Source: Pararhizobium sp. IMCC21322 | GTDB taxonomy: Bacteria; Pseudomonadota; Alphaproteobacteria; Rhizobiales; GCA-2746425 | DNA length: 64,000 bases | Direction of reading: 5' to 3' | NCBI RefSeq assembly: GCF_030758295.1 | Contig: NZ_CP132335.1 | Coordinates: forward strand, 558,001 to 622,000 | Part shown: piece after piece, positions 16,016-24,360 of the stretch | How the letters are laid out: every line of letters begins with the position of its first letter | Position numbering within the stretch: the stretch's first letter is position 1 | Notes under the pieces: generated by a model | What the model was told of the DNA's origin: nothing | Seen by the model: only the letters and a program-made list of their open reading frames with translations | Database searches by the model: none | Position numbers and translations under genes: made by a program

Positions 16016-16891
16016 GTGCCTGAGTTTAACAACATGACATTGGTGGCAGCGGCTGAGATGCTGGGCTATAGCAACTCCCAATCCGACTTGGATTTGTTGG
16101 AACTTGAATGGGGCATTCAGGGAAAATGTAGAAGTTCCTCAAAATCGGCGAGGTTAGCTGATTTGGCGCGTCTTGCTATTGAGGAGAATGTTGATGTTCC
16201 AACAATTAATGGACGGCTTCCTTTAGCAAATGCCATTTTGAAAATATCAATAGAAAGCTCGATCGACCTAAGAAAACGTGGCGCACAAACTTGGGTGAAG
16301 TTGGTCGCTGGGCTTAGAATGGACGGCTATGAAGTCGTGGAGACCCCCACACTGACAGGCGGTGAGGACATCTTTGGTGAACCAGAGCGGGTTTTTGTTT
16401 CGGAACTACGCCGCATGCACCCCGAGATCGCGCCAGAACTAAATTTCAGGGAGGCCGAAAGTGAAATTGAGGGTCTTCTCGATCGGCATGGTTTTCAGAT
16501 CGCCAAGGGGCATCTTAGCCAGGCTGTCGCTAATTTTACTCAGGGCAATTGGTCCTCCGCAAACGCTATGATCAGAGATTTTTATCAAGAATTACTGGAC
16601 AAAATTGCCGAGTATTTTGGTTGTGATTCCTATGTCAGTGATGATGCAAAAAGGCAATACTTGGCAACGGATCAATCGGGTCCGTTTCTGTACAACGAAT
16701 ACAATGAGTGGGAGAATGATCGAGGCCGACCTTCCTATGTTTTGGGGCTGTGGGCGAGACTGCATCCACATGGAAGCCATCCTGGGCTTTCAGATGAAGA
16801 AGATTGTGCTTTTCGGTTTCAAATTATTTTGATCACAACTCGGCTATTTTTAAGACGTTTCGACAAAAGAGTAAGTATGCGAAATGAATAA
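16016..16891 (+). CDS. Abortive-infection-like helical protein, unknown
   Basis: A 291-residue soluble protein. The GTG start at 16016 is preceded by GAGGGA; an ATG six codons in is the alternative. The C-terminal ~140 residues (LSQAVANFTQGNWSSANAMI, later LHPHGSHPGLSDEED and ITTRLFLRRF) look like the helical C-terminal domain found in abortive-infection proteins. An Arg and a His six residues apart (RLHPHGSH) fit a loose HEPN Rx4-6H pattern, unproven. It overlaps the helicase start by 8 bases, so it belongs to the operon. Possible role: toxic effector or sensor (inference). Confidence 0.6.
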   Translation: MPEFNNMTLVAAAEMLGYSNSQSDLDLLELEWGIQGKCRSSSKSARLADLARLAIEENVDVPTINGRLPLANAILKISIESSIDLRKRGAQTWVKLVAGLRMDGYEVVETPTLTGGEDIFGEPERVFVSELRRMHPEIAPELNFREAESEIEGLLDRHGFQIAKGHLSQAVANFTQGNWSSANAMIRDFYQELLDKIAEYFGCDSYVSDDAKRQYLATDQSGPFLYNEYNEWENDRGRPSYVLGLWARLHPHGSHPGLSDEEDCAFRFQIILITTRLFLRRFDKRVSMRNE

Positions 16892-18947
16892 GCAAGTTCC
16901 CTCAGTCTCCGTCACCTACGCTCAAACAGGCGCTTCCACCCAATCGAATGAGCTTGGTATGCGGGCGATGCAGGAGCGTGCTTATGAGAAGCGGGGTGAG
17001 CAATATCTTCTGATCAAGTCACCACCTGCTTCAGGCAAAAGCCGTGCGCTGATGTTCATTGCGCTCGACAAGCTGCACAATCAGGGCCTCAAACAGGCGC
17101 TAGTGGTGGTGCCGGAAAAGTCCATTGGGGCGAGCTTCAATGATGAACCATTGAGCACCTTCGGCTTTTGGACAGACTGGAGGGTCGCGCCCAAATGGAA
17201 CTTGTGCAACTCGCCTGGGACAGATGGCGGCAAGGTCAAATCGGTCACGGCATTCCTGGAGAGCGATGACCGGATTCTTGTCTGTACCCACGCCACCTTC
17301 CGCTTTGCCGTGGAAAAGCTTGGGGTGGAAGCGTTTGACGATCGGCTGATCGCTGTGGACGAATTCCATCACGTTTCAGCAAGTGAAGACAGTATCTTGG
17401 GCAAGCAGCTCAATGACTTTATAGCGCGCGACCGCGTGCATGTCGTTGCGATGACCGGCAGCTATTTTCGCGGCGATGCGGTCCCGATCCTGTTGCCCGG
17501 GAACGAGGCCAAGTTCGATACCATCACCTACACTTATTACGAGCAGTTGAACGGCTATAAATACCTGAAAACGCTCGACATCGGCTATTTCTTCTATTCT
17601 GGCTCATACGCCAATGATATCCTGAAGGTGCTCGATCCGAGCGAGAAGACGATTATTCATATTCCTTCTGTCAATTCACGAGAGAGCACCAAGGACAAAC
17701 ACAAAGAGGTCGAGCACATCATTGAGGCTCTGGGTGACTGGCAGGGATCAGACTCCGAGACTGGATTTCAACTTGTGAAGACGCCTGAAGGAAAAATTCT
17801 GAAGATCGCTGATCTGGTGGATGATGAGGCGGCGAAGCGCGACAAGGTATCAACGGCGCTGAAAGACTCCGCGCAGAAGAACAACCGCGATCATGTGGAC
17901 ATCATCATCGCCCTGGGCATGGCCAAGGAGGGCTTTGATTGGATTTGGTGCGAGCATGCGCTGACTGTCGGTTATCGGGCCAGCCTGACCGAGATTGTTC
18001 AAATCATTGGCCGTGCAACCCGCGATGCCAAGGGCAAATCACGTGCCCGTTTCACCAATCTGATCGCTGAACCTGATGCTGCTGAAACGGCGGTCACTGA
18101 AGCCGTGAATGATACGCTGAAGGCAATCGCCGCCAGCTTGCTGATGGAGCAGGTGCTTGCCCCGCGTTTTAACTTTCTACCCAAAACGCCGCAGAGCGGA
18201 CCGGTGGACGGGTTTGACTATGGGGAGGGTGGCTACGATCCCAATAAGACAAATCTGGGCTTCAATGACAAGGACGGTCAGTTTCAGATCGAGATCAAGG
18301 GGCTGGCAGAACCGAAAAGCAAGGAAGCCAAGCGCATTTGTCAGGAGGACTTGACGGATGTGATCACGGCCTTTGTGCAGGACAAGCCGACGCTTGAGCG
18401 TGGGCTGTTCGATGGCGATCATGCAGGTGGTGAAACACTGCCTGAAGAACTGACTCAGGTGCGTATGGGCAAGATCGTCGGGGCAAAGTTCCCCAAGCTT
18501 GATGCTGAGGATCAGGAGGCTGTAAGGCAGCACGCGGTCGCGGCACTGAACCTGACGCAAAAGGCGAAGGAGATTGCGCTGTCATCTTCACAGGACCAGC
18601 AGACCAGCGGCAATACCGCGCTGATCGACGGTGTGCGAAAGTTTGCATTGGATGTGCGCGAACTCGACATCGATCTGATTGACCGCATCAATCCCTTTGG
18701 TGAAGCTTATGCGATCCTGGCAAAGACCATGAGTGAAGAAAGCCTCAAACAGATTGGGGCGATAATCTCTGCGAAGAAGGTACAACTCTCGCCCGATGAG
18801 GCGCGAGATCTGGCGCGGCGTGCGGTAAAATTCAAACAGGAGCGTGGACGTTTGCCTGACATTACATCCTCTGACGCCTGGGAAAAGAAGATGGCTGAAG
18901 GCGTAGCCTATCTGGCACGCATGAAGCAGGAAGCCGACAGTGCCTAA
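16884..18947 (+). CDS. SF2 (DEAD/DEAH-like) helicase of the defence operon
   Basis: A 687-residue ATP-dependent nucleic-acid motor. Walker A is PPASGKS at about 47-53, motif II is DEFH at 159-162 (AVDEFHHVS), motif III-like VVAMTGSYF follows, and motif VI is QIIGRATRD near 373. The C-terminal third is helical and unassigned. It overlaps both neighbours by 8 bases (GTG start of the nuclease gene inside its stop), implying a coupled complex. Likely role: DNA translocase driving the GIY-YIG nuclease, as the R-subunit motor does in type I/III restriction (inference). Confidence 0.85.
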   Translation: MNKQVPSVSVTYAQTGASTQSNELGMRAMQERAYEKRGEQYLLIKSPPASGKSRALMFIALDKLHNQGLKQALVVVPEKSIGASFNDEPLSTFGFWTDWRVAPKWNLCNSPGTDGGKVKSVTAFLESDDRILVCTHATFRFAVEKLGVEAFDDRLIAVDEFHHVSASEDSILGKQLNDFIARDRVHVVAMTGSYFRGDAVPILLPGNEAKFDTITYTYYEQLNGYKYLKTLDIGYFFYSGSYANDILKVLDPSEKTIIHIPSVNSRESTKDKHKEVEHIIEALGDWQGSDSETGFQLVKTPEGKILKIADLVDDEAAKRDKVSTALKDSAQKNNRDHVDIIIALGMAKEGFDWIWCEHALTVGYRASLTEIVQIIGRATRDAKGKSRARFTNLIAEPDAAETAVTEAVNDTLKAIAASLLMEQVLAPRFNFLPKTPQSGPVDGFDYGEGGYDPNKTNLGFNDKDGQFQIEIKGLAEPKSKEAKRICQEDLTDVITAFVQDKPTLERGLFDGDHAGGETLPEELTQVRMGKIVGAKFPKLDAEDQEAVRQHAVAALNLTQKAKEIALSSSQDQQTSGNTALIDGVRKFALDVRELDIDLIDRINPFGEAYAILAKTMSEESLKQIGAIISAKKVQLSPDEARDLARRAVKFKQERGRLPDITSSDAWEKKMAEGVAYLARMKQEADSA

Positions 18948-20148
18948 GGCGTTTACCCCAGACGATGACGCGCTGCTGGCTGAACTTGGTGTTGAGGTTG
19001 AGACCAGGAAGCTTGTCAGCCGTACCCCGCGCGAGGAGCGCATTATTGCCGGTTTCGAAGAGATACAGCGCTTCACCGGGGAACACGGGCGCGCGCCGCA
19101 ACACGGTGAAGACCAGGATATCTTTGAACGCCTTTACGCCGTTCGTCTGGATCGCATCCGCGAATTTCAGGAATGCCGTGAGCTGGTGGAACCGCTTGAT
19201 CATCAAAAACTTCTGGCGGGATCAAGACAGGCAATGGCGACGGACACCGATGAGCTCGACGATGATGCGCTTCTGGCTGAACTTGGAATCGAGGTCGAAG
19301 CTTCCCCGATCACAGAGCTGAAGCACGTCCGATCGACCGCTGAAAAGAAGGCTGTCGAAGATATTGCCAACCGCGAGAGATGCGAGAACTTCGACACCTT
19401 CAAACCGCTCTTCGAGCAGGTGCAGAAGGAGCTGAATAGCGGTTTGCGTGAAACGCGTAACATAAGAAAAGATGCAGGCTTTCTGAAAACTGACATCAAG
19501 CAGGGCGAGTCTTTTATCCTCAGTGGCCAGACGCTTTACATTGCTTCGGTGGGGGAGCCAATCCGTGCACCCAATGGTGAGTTTGATGCGAGGTTGCGTG
19601 TCATTTATTCCAATGGAACAGAAAGCAATATTCTGCTGAGGTCACTTCAAAGAGCACTTTATAAAGATGAAACGAGCCGGATCATCACTGATCCAGGCAG
19701 CGCCGGTCCCCTGTTTTCTGATCAAGCCATCGATGGCGACGAGGCGAGCGGAACGATCTACGTGCTGCGCAGCAAGTCCGATCACTCGCTTGTCACTGAA
19801 AACCGCGATCTGGTTCACAAGATCGGGGTGAGCAATATGAGCGTGGAAAAACGCATCGCAGGGGCGCAGCTACAGCCGACGTTCCTTATGGCTAATGTCG
19901 AAATTGTTGCGACCTATGAGCTCTACAATATTAACCGCACAAAGCTGGAAAATCTGATCCATCGCATCTTCGAGCCTGCACGCCTTGAGATCGAGATCAT
20001 GGATCGTTTTGGGCGACCGGTAACACCACGTGAGTGGTTTCTCGTACCGCTCTTTGTGATTGATGAAGCGGTCGAGCGGATCAAGGACGGGACGATTTCT
20101 GGATATCGCTACGACGCCGACAGCGCAACTTTGCTGCGACGTGGATGA
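18940..20148 (+). CDS. GIY-YIG nuclease with duplicated N-terminal motif
   Basis: 402 residues. The C-terminal half contains a GIY-YIG fold nuclease of the T5orf172/Mug113 type: GTIYVLRSKSD at 271, KIGVS near 294, an Arg a few residues on (VEKRIAGA), then RTKLENLIHRIFEPARLEIEI and a PREWFLVPL tail. The N-terminal half carries the peptide DDDALLAELG-x-EVE twice, at 8-21 and 107-120, probably a protein-docking motif (inference). The GTG start sits inside the helicase gene. It is the best candidate for the cutting subunit matching the nuclease-less methyltransferase. Confidence 0.85.
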   Translation: MPKAFTPDDDALLAELGVEVETRKLVSRTPREERIIAGFEEIQRFTGEHGRAPQHGEDQDIFERLYAVRLDRIREFQECRELVEPLDHQKLLAGSRQAMATDTDELDDDALLAELGIEVEASPITELKHVRSTAEKKAVEDIANRERCENFDTFKPLFEQVQKELNSGLRETRNIRKDAGFLKTDIKQGESFILSGQTLYIASVGEPIRAPNGEFDARLRVIYSNGTESNILLRSLQRALYKDETSRIITDPGSAGPLFSDQAIDGDEASGTIYVLRSKSDHSLVTENRDLVHKIGVSNMSVEKRIAGAQLQPTFLMANVEIVATYELYNINRTKLENLIHRIFEPARLEIEIMDRFGRPVTPREWFLVPLFVIDEAVERIKDGTISGYRYDADSATLLRRG

Positions 20149-20681
20149 TGGCCAACTTTGAAATTGATCCAACCACCTGGTTGGCTGACAGAGTTCCGCG
20201 TTTCCATGAGCTACCGGACGGCGAGAAGAAGGCTATCGGCGACTTCTGTCTTCTATGGGGGCTGTTCGAAGGGCGATGCCTTGATGAGAGGGCTAGCATT
20301 TCTAAGATCGAGCGGTTCGTTAGCGTTATCGCGCCCGCATTGGAACAAGATAGGCGGTTTCTGGATAGCACTCTCAGATACTTTCAGGACCGCTACGTTG
20401 CACCGGGCGACGACTTCACGGACCGCTTCGAGCAACTGCAATTTGGAAATGGTGACAGGCGACGAGATGTTGAGGCTGTGCTTATAGGTCACCAAACAGA
20501 CAAGCAGGCCGTTCTGGTAGCGTTGCTGATAATAGTCTACCGGTTCCGGAACAACCTCTTCCATGGTCAAAAGTGGCAGTACGAACTTAGCGAACAACTC
20601 GACAACTTTTCGACAGCGAACCGACTACTCATGAAAGCCATGGATCTCAGCGGGATCTTTCAAGAGACAGGAGAATCGTAA
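20145..20681 (+). CDS. HEPN-type protein (Rx4H motif)
   Basis: 178 residues, all helical in appearance, starting in an ATGA overlap with the nuclease gene. The segment RFRNNLFHGQKW contains Arg135-x4-His140, the hallmark of HEPN ribonucleases; the form RNN-x-FHG is common in HEPN proteins of toxin-antitoxin and defence loci. No second domain is visible. As the last gene of the cluster it may act as an RNase effector, or as a structural HEPN partner if inactive (inference). Confidence 0.7.
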   Translation: MMANFEIDPTTWLADRVPRFHELPDGEKKAIGDFCLLWGLFEGRCLDERASISKIERFVSVIAPALEQDRRFLDSTLRYFQDRYVAPGDDFTDRFEQLQFGNGDRRRDVEAVLIGHQTDKQAVLVALLIIVYRFRNNLFHGQKWQYELSEQLDNFSTANRLLMKAMDLSGIFQETGES

Positions 20682-20827
20682 GTGATTTTTGCACGCTGCA
20701 ATTGCTTATTGTCGAATGGGTAGATCAAGCCTTCGGACCGCTTTAATTTGATCCGATGCATTGCTATCAATGACTGCAACATCATGGGTCAAAAATACTG
20801 GCAGTATCAAATTACTGGAGAATTAAT

Positions 20828-22963
20828 ATGAAGATTTCAATGATCTTGGATAAAGTTGATGAAAACCAGCTTTTTGTACCTGCTTTTCAGCGGGAGTACG
20901 TATGGAAGCGGGAAGATGCCAAGCTCCTGATGGATTCCTTGATCAAGGGATACCCAACTGGGACCATGCTGACTTGGGAGACCAACAATCCACCCGAGTT
21001 AAAAGGTGGGCATGTCTACGATGAGCGACAGGGAGCGGTCCGCATACTGCTCGACGGCCAACAGCGTGTCACAACCCTATACATGCTAGTGAAGGGGGAG
21101 CTCCCACCCTATTACACTCTCGAAGAAATTGCTAATGATACACGGGGTTTATACGTCCATGTAGAAACGCTAGAGCTTGAGTACTACTCGAAGATTCGTA
21201 TGGAAAACGAACCGCGTTGGGTCGACATCACCGACGTATTCAACAAGAAGATAAAATCTTGGAACCTAATCAAGAATCTGGAAGCTCGAGGCGAAGGTTT
21301 AACGGGTGATCAGGTAGACCTCATACAAGAAAACTTTGCGCTCGTTCTATCAATTCTTGACCGCGATTTCCCGGAGCAAACCGTGCCGGTGAAAGCAACC
21401 ATTCGCGAAGCGATTGACATCTTTTACAAGGTCAACGCTGGAGGGGTTGCGTTAACAGATGCCGAATTGGCCCTCGCCCAGATTTCCGGCTACTGGCCGC
21501 AGGCACGTGAGAGATTCAAAGCAAAGTTGGATAAGCTCGAGCAGGATGGCTTTTCCTTTAAGCTCGATTTTGTAGTCTACGTGTTGCTCGGTGTCCTCCA
21601 CCATAATGGCTCGGACATGCGCAAGCTGCACGCCGACAATAACGACGATGCGCTTCGGGCTGCGTGGGAGAAGCTCGACAACCAGGTCTTGGATTATGCA
21701 GCTAACTTGTTGCGATCCTTTGCATATGTTGACCATACCTATGAGATCAACTCGATCTATGCACTCGTTCCGATTATTGTCCATTGCTACGATCGCGACT
21801 GCGACCTCTCACAGACAGAGGTGCTAAAGATCGTCAAATGGTTTTACTATTCGCAAGTTCGGCGTCGATACGTGAGCCAATTGCCGCAAAAACTCGACTA
21901 TGACCTGAAAATCGTGGCTGAGAACTCTTCGCCGTTCGATCGGTTGCTGGACGTCATCCGCGAAGAGCGCGGTGGCAATATTTCCATCGCTGCCGATGAG
22001 TTTGAAGGCCGGGCAATTCAGCATCCGCTGTTTTCTTTGATGCGGTGGCATCTCAAGAGCCGCGGTGCGAAATGTCTCACCACAGGCGTGAAAATTCAAA
22101 AACCGATGGGTGACAAGTATCAGCTCGAAAACGATCACATCTTCCCATATTCGCGTTTGAAGGCGGCGGGATACGGAATGGATAACAGAATTAAGTATTC
22201 CCTCGCTCAGGAGCTAACGAACCGCGCCATCCTGACCCAAGTCGCAAATCGTACAAAAGGCGCGGTTCTTGCGAATGACTATCTCTCGGATGTGCAAGGC
22301 CGGTTTCCGAATGCACTTAAGTTGCAACTTATCCCAGAAGATCACGAACTCTGGGAGATCGAGAATTATGAACTCTTTCTAAAAACGCGCCGAAAAATTC
22401 TGGCAGACAGCCTGAATACCTGGCTGGAGGGTATCGTCGAAACGATTTCTATGGATGGAAAAGTCACCCTCGAAGACTTGATTGCTGACGGAGAGAATGA
22501 AGACCTAGAGTTCAAGGAAACTTTCCGTTGGGATGTGCGACAGGAGACAGTGAACAAAGACCTTGAGAATGTGATACTCAAGACCATCGCGGCGTTCTCC
22601 AACGCGTTGGGTGGTCGACTTCTGATTGGCGTTACCGACGACGGTGAAGTCGTTGGATTGGAAAGGGACTACAAGTCCCTCGGAGGCGGCGGCAAGGACA
22701 AGTTCGAACTTCACTTGACCAACCTTGTTCAAAGTTCGTTTGGCCAGTCATTTGCGGCTACCAAGGTTACAGTGACCTTCCCGGAAGTTTCAGGCGTCGA
22801 GCTCTGTAGCGTCGAGATCAGACCGGCGAACAAAGCCACCTACCTCCGGGTCTCGATGAAGGGCGGACCAGCCCAAGAGCGCTTCTATGTAAGAAGTGGT
22901 AACTCGTCTCCGGAGTTGCCACTTAGTGAGGCGAAAGCCTACATTGATGAGCGATTTGTTTGA
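20828..22963 (+). CDS. GmrSD-type DUF262/HNH protein fused to Schlafen AlbA_2 domain
   Basis: 711 residues. The N-terminal DUF262 domain (FVPAFQREYVWKREDAKLLMDS, with DGQQRVTTLY at 76-85) is the ParB/GmrS-like NTP-binding part of type IV modification-dependent restriction enzymes. A middle region with ENDHIFPYSRL (His 437), ELTNRAILTQVANRTKG resembles the DUF1524/HNH nuclease. From about 545, LEFKETFRWD, FSNALGGRLLIGVTDDGEVVGL and FYVRSGNSS form an AlbA_2 (Schlafen) domain. GmrSD proteins cut DNA with glucosylated hydroxymethylcytosine; the added AlbA_2 domain may be another nucleic-acid module. GGAG lies before the ATG, and the gene has its own 146-bp upstream gap. Confidence 0.85.
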   Translation: MKISMILDKVDENQLFVPAFQREYVWKREDAKLLMDSLIKGYPTGTMLTWETNNPPELKGGHVYDERQGAVRILLDGQQRVTTLYMLVKGELPPYYTLEEIANDTRGLYVHVETLELEYYSKIRMENEPRWVDITDVFNKKIKSWNLIKNLEARGEGLTGDQVDLIQENFALVLSILDRDFPEQTVPVKATIREAIDIFYKVNAGGVALTDAELALAQISGYWPQARERFKAKLDKLEQDGFSFKLDFVVYVLLGVLHHNGSDMRKLHADNNDDALRAAWEKLDNQVLDYAANLLRSFAYVDHTYEINSIYALVPIIVHCYDRDCDLSQTEVLKIVKWFYYSQVRRRYVSQLPQKLDYDLKIVAENSSPFDRLLDVIREERGGNISIAADEFEGRAIQHPLFSLMRWHLKSRGAKCLTTGVKIQKPMGDKYQLENDHIFPYSRLKAAGYGMDNRIKYSLAQELTNRAILTQVANRTKGAVLANDYLSDVQGRFPNALKLQLIPEDHELWEIENYELFLKTRRKILADSLNTWLEGIVETISMDGKVTLEDLIADGENEDLEFKETFRWDVRQETVNKDLENVILKTIAAFSNALGGRLLIGVTDDGEVVGLERDYKSLGGGGKDKFELHLTNLVQSSFGQSFAATKVTVTFPEVSGVELCSVEIRPANKATYLRVSMKGGPAQERFYVRSGNSSPELPLSEAKAYIDERFV

Positions 22964-22972
22964 TGCGCGTAC

Positions 22973-23001
22973 CTCCCCAGCTTGCTAGTAAAGCTGGGGA
23001 G
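22973..23001 (+). terminator. Hairpin after the GmrSD-like gene
   Basis: A perfect 11-bp stem (CTCCCCAGCTT / AAGCTGGGGAG) with a 7-base loop, starting 10 bases after the stop codon. There is no clear T-run after it, so it may be a weak terminator or an mRNA-stabilising hairpin. Confidence 0.5.
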
Positions 23002-23083
23002 CAAGCCATGGTGCATTATTTTCGAGATCCCAACGCAGGTCACAAATAGTCTGACGCTTAGAAAAATTTAGATTGCACTGACA

Positions 23084-23106
23084 TTTGTTGGTACTATTGT
23101 TGGTAT
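23084..23106 (+). repeat. paired TTGTTGGTA repeat inside right island end
   Basis: Matches the repeat at 660-682 in unit sequence and spacing, in the same orientation, 53 bases before attR. Probable integrase arm sites (inference). Confidence 0.5.
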
Positions 23107-23158
23107 TTTTGGATTTACATTTCAATAAGTTATTTAATTACTGATGTTTAGGTCTAAA

Positions 23159-23181
23159 GTTCGATTCCGGGAGGGGCACCA
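23159..23181 (+). other. attR, right attachment site of the genomic island
   Basis: A 23-base copy of the tRNA-Leu 3' end with one G missing from the G-run and no other tRNA sequence upstream. It marks the right edge of the island that began at 515. Confidence 0.85.
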
Positions 23182-23226
23182 CTTTCCAATCCAAAATCAT
23201 CCCAAGACATCCGATCCGCATTCGGA

Positions 23227-24360
23227 TCAAATGACTGCAACGTCGGCGGCACAGGGGGCGTACTGGGTGTGTGCCAGCTCAAGCGCACCGGTACTCGAAT
23301 CAATTTGGAAACATTCAACGCAGTCAGCGTCCTGGCTCGCGACAAGCAGGTACTTGCCACTCGGGTCCAGCGTGAGGTTTCGAGCATTTGAGTTTGCCGC
23401 AAGCGCATGTCGACTGGAAAATGTCAGCCTGCCATCGTCAGCGTCCACGGTGAACACGGCGATGCTCTGGTCGACCCGGCAGATGTAGTAATAGTGTGCT
23501 CCACTGGCCGAAAGACAACCTTCGGCTCCCCAGAAATCTGCCATGCCGAAATTCTCCAGATGGCCGCGCCCAGCAAAGCTTTTCGGATAGCAGCCGATGG
23601 ACTGTATAGGAACTAGTCCCTTTTCGTCGTCAACAGCGCATACGACGACGGTGCCATCAAGCTCGCAATTCACATAGGCCACCCGCAATGAGCGGTGGAA
23701 GTTGATGCCGCGCGGGCCGCACCCCGGTGCCAGCGCCACGTCTCCCTGCGGCGACAACGCGCCCGTCGCCGGGTCAAGCATGTATTGGTGCACCTTGTCC
23801 GTGCCCAAATCCATTGCATAGACCCGGTTCGATCGGGGGTCGCCGTGTATGCCGTGTGGGTGAGGCATCGACTGACGCACGGGATCGGGTCCCGCGCCGC
23901 TGTGGTCGGGCGCCGCTGTGACTGCGCCGATCATTCCGGTCTCGGGGTCAAACGGCAGCACCGAGATGCCACCCTCCCAATATCTGGTCACTAGTAGAAA
24001 CCGCCCGGTGCGGTCAAAGGCTGCACATGTGTTGCCCCGCCCGCTGGTTGACTGGGTGCAGATATTCTCCAGCGAACCATAAGGCTGTATCCGATACGAC
24101 GTCACAAATCCGAGACCAGCTGGCGTCCCTGTGTGGTGGGAAAGCTCATGTGTGGCAACAAGAAAGCGCCGGTTGGGGTGAATCTCCAGCCAGGTAGGTG
24201 AATCCTGCTTCGCAACTTTGCCGGTTGGGGACAGTGAGCCATCTGCACTGTTGAATGAAAAGGAGAGGACTCCTTCGCCGGGATTCTTTGAGCCGACCCA
24301 TCCAAGCTGCCCAGGCGCAAATCCTGAATAGCATCCAACGAAAGCGTAGTGCTGCGACAT
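23227..24360 (-). CDS. Lactonase-family beta-propeller (6-phosphogluconolactonase-like)
   Basis: A 377-residue protein of the YkgB/Pgl lactonase family (seven-bladed propeller). Motifs: FVGCYSGF at the start, PTWLEIHPNRRFLVATHE, GRFLLVTRYWEGG, PHPHGIHGDPR, GPRGINFHRSLRVAYVNCELDG, NARNLTLDPSGKYLLVASQD. Family members hydrolyse sugar lactones, or are propellers of unknown substrate. No signal peptide is seen. The gene lies between attR and a second, decayed att-like region and faces the island. Confidence 0.8.
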   Translation of the reverse strand: MSQHYAFVGCYSGFAPGQLGWVGSKNPGEGVLSFSFNSADGSLSPTGKVAKQDSPTWLEIHPNRRFLVATHELSHHTGTPAGLGFVTSYRIQPYGSLENICTQSTSGRGNTCAAFDRTGRFLLVTRYWEGGISVLPFDPETGMIGAVTAAPDHSGAGPDPVRQSMPHPHGIHGDPRSNRVYAMDLGTDKVHQYMLDPATGALSPQGDVALAPGCGPRGINFHRSLRVAYVNCELDGTVVVCAVDDEKGLVPIQSIGCYPKSFAGRGHLENFGMADFWGAEGCLSASGAHYYYICRVDQSIAVFTVDADDGRLTFSSRHALAANSNARNLTLDPSGKYLLVASQDADCVECFQIDSSTGALELAHTQYAPCAADVAVI

